Below, one piece after another: positions 12,126 to 21,129 of a stretch of DNA of 64,000 nt (positions are counted from its first letter, which is position 1; every line of letters begins with the position of its first letter). The translations under genes were made by a program, and so were the position numbers. The stretch is from Mesostigma viride (lineage: Eukaryota > Streptophyta > Mesostigmatophyceae > Mesostigmatales > Mesostigmataceae). The notes under the pieces were generated by a model. The model saw only the letters and a program-made list of their open reading frames with translations, had not been told where the DNA came from and made no database searches. The stretch is from the NCBI GenBank assembly GCA_009746045.1, contig RPFO01000299.1, positions 1,079,807-1,143,806 on the forward strand, read 5' to 3'.

Positions 12126-12647
12126 CTTTTTCAGTCTTCAGCTTTAAGGCGGCTGTTCCTTTCACCTGCCTTGTTTGATACCAGTTGTGATGACATTGTA
12201 CTTGGATAGTACTAGGGTCTTTTCTCTGTCATGAGTTGCAGGATGAGCCCAGTACCAGTTCGTCTTTTCTCTGGCTGGAGTCCCAGGAGAAGACAGTAGT
12301 TGGTTTTAAGTTTTGGGTTAATTTATTTTGTGTTATTTCTGTGTTTTTGAGTTTTGTGGTAGTGTGACAACTTCCTCCCCAGATAAGTTGTGTGTTATGT
12401 GTTCAGGCTGTGAGTCTTGCCCATGAACTCAGTTCCCAAGAGGGTTGATGACGCCTTTGTGGTCGAGACTTAAGGCCTGGAGGGATAACTGGGTCATGCG
12501 GCCAGCCTGTGCTTTGCAGACCATTTCCTTTGTCCATAGACTCAGATCCTTGCAGGGTCAATGATGCCGTGTTGGCGGAGACTTGAGGCCTGTGGGGATG
12601 TTGGCAGTCATGCGACTGGTCTGTTTGGCAGAGCTGGTAGCTCTGTT

Positions 12648-13395
12648 CTTGGGGGGAGGAATGTAACAGTATTTTCTGACAGTGTGTATACTGTTACATC
12701 CAAGTGGACGCGAACTTGTAGTTCAGCGTTCAGTGTAAATGGCTGAGTCCTTTGTACGGCCAAAGTGTTATGATTCCTGGCCTGACTGGACTTTTTGGGA
12801 CTTATATGCGGAGTGCCCTTTTGATGGTCCTTTGTGTTGGGCCCTGGACGGTACGGGACAGTACCTTGGAATCTATGTGTAATCTGACTGATGTCAGTTA
12901 GTATCTTTCGTAAGTTAGGGGTGTAAAGCATACAGAGAGAGAACCTTACCGGTTCGTCTGCGTTCTGATTGGCTGAGACCTGTAGGATTGCGTTGGACTC
13001 CTCTGTGTCGGCGGGGACATAAGCTTTGCCTGTTTGTCACCATAGCCATCACGCGGATACCCCCAATTATGTGAAGTTATTTCTAATAACCAAACATGCT
13101 CACTTCAGGCCCTGTTATTGGACAGGCTGCCATATCCGATAGACAGGAAGTCTTGTGTCTGTATGAACAAGCAGAGAGACGCCCGACCAAAAGGGGACCA
13201 CCGCTCTTTACCGCGTAAGTACCGTCTCGTAGGAATGGCCTCTAGACGGGAAACGACCACCCTCTACGATTCCTGGAGAGTGCTAGGAATCTCCCCTGTC
13301 TCTTGGGGTTTGATAAGTCCGTTCTGTCTTTAATGACAGGAGGTAAAAGATCTGTGCATTTAGTGGAGCAGAGACCACCATTTTATTCTGTTACA
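12648..13395 (+). repeat. Polypurine tract and 3' LTR of the LARD-like element
   Basis: GGGGGGAGGAA at about 12650-12660 is the polypurine tract. The LTR runs 12662-13395 and repeats 6383-7111. Confidence 0.85.
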
Positions 13396-13928
13396 GCGAT
13401 TGGTGTCGTGGAGATGGAGGCACAGGTCGTATAGCGAGGCGTAGTCCCCGAAGAAGATGCAGTGCATAGCATCGTCCGGAGACATGTTGGTCCAGTCGTG
13501 ATCATCGACCTGGAAAGGTTTGAGCCGAAAGCACGGTTCAGAGGGGCATGAAGACCCTCCTGTTTTGTCGGCTGAGCGGGTGCGTTTCGGGTCAGGCGAT
13601 GCCGATGGCGAGGCATTAAGCCCGGGAGGTTGCTGGGCGACCACCAGTGCACGACTAGTGTCACCGCTGCCTGCCGGACCTGAGGGCGAAGCTGCAGCCT
13701 GAGCTGCAGACGGATTTTCACGGCCGAGCGCATCCGCCAAACTGCGTTGCGTCAAGGGACGTTTGCTCGTCATATATTGCGTTTTAGATTCGGAAAATTA
13801 TATCAGCATGTGCGTCTTAGAAAGACGAAGCGAATGGTGATATTCACGGCTAAATTCGGTGCTCAAACGTGAAAGTTATGAGCTCCGCCGTCAGCCCTGG
13901 CTACCTCGTGACTCGTGGCGCCTACTAA

Positions 13929-14229
13929 ACCTCTTATTTAATTTCGCCATCTAGAAACGTCTCCGCGACACTACCGCGACTTCAGTACCTTCCGTCACCC
14001 TTGACACGTTGTCGTACAATACTACAAATTACCGCCAATAGAAACTTGCCTCCAAATATCAAGGAGACAACCAGCGCAGGCCAGAAATCTTGCCTCCAAA
14101 TATATATCTTGATAGAGGCACGCCTCTTATGTAATTTCAAGGTACCGGCTCTTACCTAATCTCGGCCCCCGCAGTGCCCCCGCCCTCTGAGAATTAAGGA
14201 GAATTGAGAACAAAAAGCCAGTTTTATTC
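13929..14229. other. No gene seen
   Basis: AT-rich flank of copy A. ATCAAGGAGACAACCAGCGC (about 14057) also occurs at about 24953, so this is repeated sequence. No coding pattern. Confidence 0.5.
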
Positions 14230-14356
14230 CGATTATGGGCCCCCTACCAGCTGATGCCTTAGCACTATTTAACCATGCAGGGATTAAAAGCACTTCGGTG
14301 CTCCGTGACTCCCCAACGGAAGCACGAGTTTAATTAATTAATTATTTATTTATTTA
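14230..14356 (+). repeat. Retroposon 3' end, variant family, with (TTAA)n tail
   Basis: Reads GTGCTCCGTGACTCCCCAACGGAAGCAC and then TTTAATTAATTAATTA. The CTCC-CAAC-GGA core and the tail type match the other retroposon ends here, but the upstream sequence differs. Confidence 0.55.
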
Positions 14357-14723
14357 ACCATGTACATGCGTTTTTCCGCGTTTTCCGCGGCCCGGCACTA
14401 AACGCAAATGGTTTTCACCTTTGCGGAGTGTCTGATCAGAATGTACATGTGTGCCTATGATGTGCCACACACCAGATGACGCCTAGCTTTATTTAGCTAT
14501 GCCGTGCCCACGCAGAGAGCTGCTCTCTGCTGAGATGCCACGCTAGTAGCCATTGTCTAGCCATGATGATCTTCCCCCCTCTGTCGGCGCCCCTCAGGTG
14601 CCTGAATACAGTGGTGGGCAGGTGCACTTCGTGCACCCAGAGTAGGTGGCAGTTTACATTCCCCCAGCTGCAGGAAGTAGCCAAGAGTGTATTAAAAGCC
14701 ATATGCCCCTTCTCCGGGCTATG
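14357..14723 (+). repeat. Left half of a plus-strand retroposon 3' UTR (copy D), interrupted by copy B
   Basis: The stretch resembles the 3' UTR of the ORF1-only family in plus orientation and breaks at TCTCCGGGCTATG (14711-14723). It resumes at 24865 with the same 13 bases and continues to its stem-loop and tail at 24880-24936. Copy B therefore landed inside copy D. Confidence 0.65.
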
Positions 14724-15985
14724 GCTATTAATTAATTAATTAATTATCAACATCACTCCGTTGGGAGTAGATGTAGCACATAGCCCTGAGAAGGGGCATA
14801 TGGCTTTTAATACATTCTAGGCTACTTCATGCAAGGGTGGGAATGTAAGCTACCCCTGCTCTAGGTGCACCAGGGCACCTGCACCCTCATGGTCTATCAC
14901 GCTATGCCCGGGTAAGGGGGGAGCATGCCTGTGAGGGAGGAAGATCATCATGGCTATACAAGAGCTAGGACATGGCTGCTCGACAGAGAGCATCTCTCTG
15001 CATGGCATAGCATGGCTAAATTCTTAATGCAACATCCATGGGGGTCCCATTATAGACAAAGCATGGCTAATTGTTGAAGGCATCATCCATGGGGGCCATT
15101 ATGGGCGCACATGCGCGTGGGCCACAGCAGGCTAGGCTAAGCCTTACTAATCTACACTACTGGTATATATATTCCTATAGTCTGAGGTGGCAGGAGGGGG
15201 CTGCCAGGGCTTGTGGTCACTGAACGTGGATGACCGCCCCCCTCCAGTATACCGGCTTCCCCCTTGCGCTCTGCCGGAGCTGAAGGTAGGTCGGCCATAG
15301 CTCGCGTCGCCGCTGTTGCTGGGCCAGGGTCAAGTCGTCGTCCAGCGTGAAGCGAGTCTCCGAGAGCTTCTTGCGGCATAATTAAGGAACGCCAGCTTGT
15401 CCGCCATGTACTTAAAGGTGAGGAGCACGGGTGCCGGGCCAGCCTTCCCCCGCGCGCGGGGGAGGCGGACAGCCGACATGTCCAGCTCACCAGTGAGTAA
15501 CATGGGGGCAAGAATGGCGCGCTTAAATGCCTCAAGAAGGCTCGTGGAGGTCTCACCTGCCTGCTGGTCGAAGTGCTTGACGATGACATTGTGGCTGCGC
15601 CGGGCGATGTCGGCTTCCTCGCGAAGGTCGAGGGCTTGTTGCTTGAGTTGTGCCGAGATGGTGGAGGTGGTGGAGGTGGTAGGTTGCTTAAGCAACTCCG
15701 CCCAGGTGGAGGGAGCATCGCCGGCCGGGCCAGCAGAAGCCAGCTGGGCGGCGATGTCCTTCACCGCCTGGGCGGTGAGGCCGGCGGTGTCATGCAAGCT
15801 CTCAAGGGCGTTGGCGGTGGCTTGAAGGCGTTGGTCGAGGTCGAGGAGCTGGGCTTTGATGTCGGCAGTGGAGGCGGAAATGGCAGTGGAGGTGGACCTC
15901 GGCGGCAGCGGCGGAAATGTGAGGAAGTTCAGCAGCCAGCGTGCCACCCATTGCTGCGACGTCAGCAGCAAGGGGGGTCACGTGC

Positions 15986-16629
15986 ATTTAGATGAACGCG
16001 GATCAGTGAGTTTCTGGTCTTCCCAAGATGTGATGAATGGAGCCATGGTTTCAACCAGCGGCTTTTAACCTTTACCACAGTTGCCTCACTACCCTGTGGT
16101 CACTAGCCTGAGGCGGCAGCACCCACGGACGGTGTTGGGAAAAGACGCTTGGCCACTGCTGTGTCCGAGCCTTTCTAGGTCTCACCATTGCTGCCAGGCC
16201 TTGCACGCCTTGGCAGGTCCGCCACTGTCAATTTCCTTGGTTGCATCAATCCAGGACGTCTGTCCTTCCATGAATGACAGTAACGCTCTGGATTTATCCG
16301 TCATGACAAGTACCCGTCCATCCCAGGCCTGCAGGACTGCCAGTCCTGAAGTCCTGTGACATTCTTGGTACCATCAACCAATATTGACCACAGTACCTCC
16401 TAGTGACAGTCGGTCCTGTGACACGTAACGTGTGATGGTTCACCCAACACTGCCACGTGCCCTGTCCCTCACGTGTCCTTAGTCCTGGTACTGCTGTAGC
16501 GTCCGGCGGCATTACTTCGGGACTTGATAACTCTCAAGTTCCTTGTCCAAATGAGGCGTTTAGCACGGCGTTGGAAAGGCCACTTCAGGTATGATATGCT
16601 TAGCATATTGCATCACCAATATGCTAACT
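15986..16629 (-). repeat. 3' LTR of Copia-1
   Basis: 644 bp. In element orientation it contains a palindromic start (AGTTAGCATATTGGTGATGC) and a block TTTCCAACG to AACGCCTCATTTGG that is shared with the LTR of element X. No TG/CA ends. Confidence 0.9.
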
Positions 16630-17592
16630 CCAACCCTTTCTTGTTTTGGAGCTGCAAGCTTCACACCATGACCAACCCATTCCTTGCTGCCTTGTGAAAT
16701 GGACACCTGGTTACCCTGGACTTATAATAAGCCTCATGAGCACCCCTTTTGCCACCTTAATGGTATCCTTCTTAGGGATCTATGGTTCAACCCTGCCATC
16801 TGATCATTAACTTGACCTGCAGGTCATCCCCAACCCTTTCTTTTGCAACTGTACCTTGGCTTGGGCTTAAAGGAGGATATTGAATATTCCTTAGGCAACA
16901 TATCCTGGATATCTGAATGAGAGGCCCTGACTACAGGAAACGTATTACAGTGAGTTCCTGGTCTTCCCAGTTATCACTGGCGCCCGTTTCATGGCGCCCG
17001 CCCCGAGCGTTCCAGGCATCATCCATCCAAATGTTCACCAATGGAAACCACTTCAACACCACTGTGCCACTGCTTGATGGGGAGCCCATGTCATCACTGG
17101 GTGTTAAAGCCCAGGAGTCATACATACCAGGCTGTGGCTCAACTAGGGAATCGAACCCTACCCCAGAACCCCAGGTTAAACTTAACCTGGTCACATGACA
17201 GACAACAAGAGAGATTGGCATACAACATGATTATGGTTTATTATAGAATATCCACCAAAACCAATGTTGAGTGTTCCCAGTGGACCAGCCTGCACCAGCA
17301 AGGCCCAACTGTCAGGTTACAACACCATAATATCCAAGGTTGTCACTTATTCACAGCTAAAGAAAACTAAACAAGAGAGATATATACAAACAACCTGGAA
17401 GAACTCTCAACATGGCCTGCCCTGTCATGGCCTAACTGCCCGAGGCCAAAGGCATCCCACTGTGCTAATCCTTTACAGGAAGAGCTTGCTCCTGTTGAGC
17501 CTTCTACCTGCTTGGTGACAGGTAGGCTACCTGTTGCCCTCCCCCCTGGGGACAACAGCACTGGTCAGCCACCAACTGGCAAAGGCTGGACT
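16630..17592 (-). other. 3' untranslated region of Copia-1
   Basis: No ORF belongs to the element here. Three features are seen in the plus strand: CGTATTACAG at 16941-16950 (inverted relative to the same sequence after the 5' LTR), TGGCGCCCG at 16978 and 16992, and GGAATCGAACC at 17147-17157, which in element sense is GGTTCGATTCC, a tRNA T-arm/B-box match. All three recur in the Copia-3 pol block at 54645-54866. Confidence 0.75.
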
Positions 17593-20500
17593 TCAAGTCC
17601 CACCAGAAAAGGGGTCCATGAGCCCTTTGAGCACAGGGTATTGTAGCTCAGCCTTGCTCTCCAGCTTGGTGAGGGCGTCTGCTGGGTTGTCAACACCAGG
17701 CACATGTTCAAGATGAGCAAGGTAAGACATCTCCTTCAGCAACAAATAATCCAGATCCCTGCTCCTGGCGAGCTGTCTGTGCACAAACTGCACCATGCCC
17801 ATGCTGTCTGTCTTGACCAGTGTGTGCAGCTGCAAGCTACAGGAAGCTACCTGACAGAGCTGGTAGAATAACTCCCTGAGGTAAAGAGCAGTGTGTAGCC
17901 CCTCACATATTGCCCTGCACTCAGCAATGTCACTGCTGGGCGTCACCCTGTTCTGTAACCTACTGTACCAGCTGACCAGAGAAGTGTGCTCCTGTTGTAG
18001 TGTAATGAGTGCTGCTGCCCTACCCCTGACATCCGTCACCTTCCTGCTGTCCATGGAACTGTCCACAAAAAGCACCATGTTGAGTGGTTTGTACAAGTCC
18101 ACAGCTGCCAGTATGAGTGGAGGTGAGCTCCTGACAGACTCAACCACCTGCTCTGCCCCTACCTCAACCAGCTGAGCATCTGTGAGCCTACTCAGCACCA
18201 ACAAATCTGGGGCACAAATGCTAGCTAGCCAAGCCAACATTCCCCTGATTGTGGCACACCTGGCCTGGGTAATGGGCTGCTGGAGGGCATCAATGATCTG
18301 CTGAGGATAGTTGTTGCCACCCTCCATCTTGATAAACCAAGTACCTGCCCTCTTGATCAGCGTGGCCTGCATTCCACAAAACACCATGGGCTCATCCTGC
18401 TTCATGTGCTGGACCTTTCCTAACTCAAACCTCTTCTGGATCTTGGACAGTACTGAATCCACCCACTCAGGAGGCCCTAAAAGGTGCAGGTCATCTCCAT
18501 GCAGAGATGCAAACACAGGCAACCCTTCATGAGTACTCTGGAACAAGCAAGGATCAACTGGAGACACAGTAAAGCCACAGTGAGTTTTCAGAAACTTTTC
18601 CAGGCTCTTTCTCCAGATGATAGGGCTGGACCTGAGACCCTCCAAACCCTTGAGTATTCTGAGATATTTTGACTTGATCTCTGCTCTCCACACCTTGGGC
18701 ACTGTTACAAAGAAGGGAGGGATATCACGCCACGTCTCCTTGGCCTGCTCCACATCACCTTTAAGAAAAGCCCTCTTGAAATCAATCAGCACAGAGCTGT
18801 ACGCAATGCCCTTGACCAGGAAAGACAGATATATACACAGAACAATCCTCCAGGTATCATGCAGCATCCCAGGCGTATACAACTCCTCATCTGTCAGCTC
18901 CCCCGTGCCATGGTACTCAGTCACAACTGGCCTCACATGTGGCACCTGCACACCGTCTATCTCCTTCAGCTTGAGCACAAACAAGAGCCTTAGCAACTGA
19001 TGCTCCCTGGGCAACTCATCCACAGGCTCAGCACAGTTAGACACTATCCAGTCATGCCCACTGGAGACAAACCCTAGAATCCATGCCTTAGCCATCTTGG
19101 GGCTTTGCATCAACTCTACCAACTGGTGCCAGGAAATAGGACTGTGACCAGCAATCTGGTACTTGTGCACCCCCAAGTCCCGTGGATCTAGGGTGGTTGG
19201 GATGATCAACAAGTCCTCAGCAATGGGCTCCTTGCCTTCAGGCCCCACACTCTGCTGCCCCTTCACAGCCTTGACTGCCACAGCTAGACCCTTGGAGTAG
19301 TGATATCTCTGGAGGGGCAAACTGCCATGACCTTCTAGTGCAAGCTCATCTGCTGACAGAGTCACTCCTGGCATGCACAAGAAATTCTGGCCCAAAATGG
19401 CAGGCCCCTGGTACCCTTCCACCACACAGAACGCAGTGGGGACACCCAGGATAGGCACAGTCACTTCCCCTAGGATCTTCATTGTTACAGTGCCCGTAAA
19501 GTCACTCACTGCCCTGCAGCCAGCCTTATTCACCTTCAGGCCCTGAGCATCCTCCACCCTGATGATAGACACCTCTGAGTTAGTATCCACTTCTAGGGTA
19601 GCAGCCCAGCAAGAACCCCATTCAGTCAACTTAGATACCTTGGGATCCTTGTGCTTGTTGAACATGAGCGACCGGACAATGTCTGCCATGAGTGGCCTCT
19701 TGGACCCTGGTGCAGGCCCAGCCCCCGTTGGCTCCACCACAGGTGATGCAGTTGCCTCCTGCACCTCATCATCATCAGAGGGATAGCCACCTCCCACGTC
19801 AGTGACAGGCACATCAACTACCTGGTCCTTAACCTGGCCCTCCAGCCAACACTGGGGTCCAGGCCCGTCTGCAGGCCAGATTGCATGTGGCTTGCGTTCC
19901 TTGACGTTGGCCCAGCTCAACCTGTAAACATGCCTGGGATTACTCTCCAAGGCCACAAGGCAGGAACGATTGGCATCTTCCACACAGGTCACCACCCCGT
20001 TCTGCCACTTGCCCCTCTTGCCCTGCATTGATGGCTCCTTCCACATTCTGACCTTCAGCCCCACCTGAGGCCTCAGCACATTCCAGCCCCTATCCTTGCG
20101 TCTCAACTGAGCAAACACCCTGTCTGCTTTCCTCAAGCATGCCTGGACCACTTCCTGGGCTAGCATTCCAAACTGCAGTGCTACAGGATTGACAGCCACC
20201 CCGTCATAATAGTAGTTTATTCTGAGGTTCAACTGTTCTTCCACCTGCCTGGTCCACACTGCCCTCTCCAAAGCAGATGCTACCAGTGGCACCTTAGGTT
20301 CTGCCAGCACTACGGTCTTGACCTCCCTGATGGATCTCTCCACAGCACCTTGCTGTCCATGGCTCTCCCTGGGCGTGACCAGCAGCTTGCATGGCAGTTG
20401 CTCCTGCTGTGACAGTAGGCACTCAAACTGAATATCAGCCTGTACTGTCTTGTACACCCCAAAGCCTGGTAAGAGAGTCTGCAAGCCCAGCAGCAGGGTA

Positions 20501-21129
20501 TTCCCCTTCATATCTGGCAGAATCTGGAGCAGCCTGTACCTGCTAAATCTGTCCACTGCCACCAAAATGTATAAGCCCCTGATATGCTGGACGTCTACCT
20601 GGATGTCCCCCTTCTCCCTGGCAGGCTCCCTAGCATGGGACCTTGGCTTCTTGGCAGCATTCTCCTTACAGGCACATTGCTCAGCTGCAGCCCTGCATGC
20701 TTCCCTCAGTGGCTCATCTCCAATCTTCCAACCAAACATCTCAGCCATGGCTGTGTGACCAAAGATATTGTGCAGCCTGCGTCCAGCATCCGTGTAGCTC
20801 AGTTGCCTAGCCAGATTACGCACCTGGGAAGACGCCTGGACGGGCCCTGCGTGTGAGGACGCAACATCCACCTTCTGCATCTTGGATCCAGAGGACCCAG
20901 CAGACCCTCCCAGCAGAGCATCTAGGCTCCCAGAGCCAACCCTGTCTGGGGACCCTCCACCTGTTGACAGTTGAGGGGATTGTTGTGCTGCAGCATGCAT
21001 GCAATCTTGTGGAATGAGAACATCAGTACACCCCTGGTGCTGATCAGAGGTGGCACCCTGCCCAGATTTATTTACATGTGAAGCTGTGTCCCCACAGGGT
21101 GTCTCACTATGTACACGGGACTGCTTCAC
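17593..21129 (-). CDS. Copia-1 pol polyprotein: integrase, retropepsin-like, reverse transcriptase, RNase H
   Basis: 1178 codons, open throughout. In order: His/Cys zinc segment (H120, H125, C145 to C154); integrase core with D179, D232 and E264 (SHGQQGAVERS matches the QQNGVVER-type motif); integrase C-terminus to about 410; a retropepsin-like segment at 512-584 with VDTNSEVSII (D515) and AILGQNFL; RT with LIDFKRAFLK (D783) and ASLHGDD (877-880); RNase H with D1023, E1070, D1108 and D1147 and the closing NPADALTK. The usual Copia order is protease, integrase, RT; here the protease-like part lies after integrase. Tyr of the RT YxDD box is His. The first residues overlap the end of gag in another frame. 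Confidence 0.93.
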   Translation of the reverse strand: MKQSRVHSETPCGDTASHVNKSGQGATSDQHQGCTDVLIPQDCMHAAAQQSPQLSTGGGSPDRVGSGSLDALLGGSAGSSGSKMQKVDVASSHAGPVQASSQVRNLARQLSYTDAGRRLHNIFGHTAMAEMFGWKIGDEPLREACRAAAEQCACKENAAKKPRSHAREPAREKGDIQVDVQHIRGLYILVAVDRFSRYRLLQILPDMKGNTLLLGLQTLLPGFGVYKTVQADIQFECLLSQQEQLPCKLLVTPRESHGQQGAVERSIREVKTVVLAEPKVPLVASALERAVWTRQVEEQLNLRINYYYDGVAVNPVALQFGMLAQEVVQACLRKADRVFAQLRRKDRGWNVLRPQVGLKVRMWKEPSMQGKRGKWQNGVVTCVEDANRSCLVALESNPRHVYRLSWANVKERKPHAIWPADGPGPQCWLEGQVKDQVVDVPVTDVGGGYPSDDDEVQEATASPVVEPTGAGPAPGSKRPLMADIVRSLMFNKHKDPKVSKLTEWGSCWAATLEVDTNSEVSIIRVEDAQGLKVNKAGCRAVSDFTGTVTMKILGEVTVPILGVPTAFCVVEGYQGPAILGQNFLCMPGVTLSADELALEGHGSLPLQRYHYSKGLAVAVKAVKGQQSVGPEGKEPIAEDLLIIPTTLDPRDLGVHKYQIAGHSPISWHQLVELMQSPKMAKAWILGFVSSGHDWIVSNCAEPVDELPREHQLLRLLFVLKLKEIDGVQVPHVRPVVTEYHGTGELTDEELYTPGMLHDTWRIVLCIYLSFLVKGIAYSSVLIDFKRAFLKGDVEQAKETWRDIPPFFVTVPKVWRAEIKSKYLRILKGLEGLRSSPIIWRKSLEKFLKTHCGFTVSPVDPCLFQSTHEGLPVFASLHGDDLHLLGPPEWVDSVLSKIQKRFELGKVQHMKQDEPMVFCGMQATLIKRAGTWFIKMEGGNNYPQQIIDALQQPITQARCATIRGMLAWLASICAPDLLVLSRLTDAQLVEVGAEQVVESVRSSPPLILAAVDLYKPLNMVLFVDSSMDSRKVTDVRGRAAALITLQQEHTSLVSWYSRLQNRVTPSSDIAECRAICEGLHTALYLRELFYQLCQVASCSLQLHTLVKTDSMGMVQFVHRQLARSRDLDYLLLKEMSYLAHLEHVPGVDNPADALTKLESKAELQYPVLKGLMDPFSGGT

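Larger units (their letters stand above)
6383..13395 (+). mobile_element. 7.0 kb LTR retrotransposon without open gag-pol (LARD-like)
   Basis: Two direct LTRs (729 and 734 bp) start TGTAACAG and end CTGTTACA, and the whole is bounded by 5 bp duplications GCGAT at 6378-6382 and 13396-13400. A primer-binding site follows the left LTR and a G-rich polypurine tract precedes the right one. The 5.5 kb interior has no ORF above about 120 codons; one stretch near 9950-10030 still resembles the GAVERMNR integrase motif of the Gypsy element at 25.3 kb. It is either a large non-autonomous derivative or a deeply decayed Gypsy. LTRs differ by only a handful of changes, so transposition was fairly recent although the interior is non-coding. 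Confidence 0.85.
5396..13773 (-). pseudogene. ORF1-like RNA-binding protein gene of copy A, split by an LTR element
   Basis: The gene starts at ATG 13773 and stops at TAG 5397-5399; bases 6383-13395 are a later insertion. The N-terminal part (13773-13396) is Ser/Pro/Ala-rich with a short basic KRTR patch. The C-terminal part (about 5700-5400) carries PVLLTFKYMADK and a TLAQQQRRRE helix, matching the RRM and C-terminal part of the full LINE-1 ORF1 (PVLVEFHRKEDK and following). Such LINE ORF1 proteins bind their RNA as a nucleocapsid-like particle. Several frame changes (near 6200, 6100 and 5650) break it. Confidence 0.7.
3171..13917 (-). mobile_element. ORF1-only LINE-like retroposon, copy A (full length, split by two later insertions)
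   Basis: On the minus strand the element runs from about 13917 (5' end) through a single ORF1-type gene to a roughly 500 bp 3' UTR and a (TTAA)n tail at 3171-3205. Direct repeats GCGCCTAGTA-A (3161-3171) and GCGCCTACTAA (13918-13928) flank it. Without the nested elements at 3329-5084 and 6383-13395 it is close to 2.0 kb. No endonuclease or RT follows ORF1, as in mammalian HAL1 elements, so it must borrow enzymes in trans. Confidence 0.8.
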
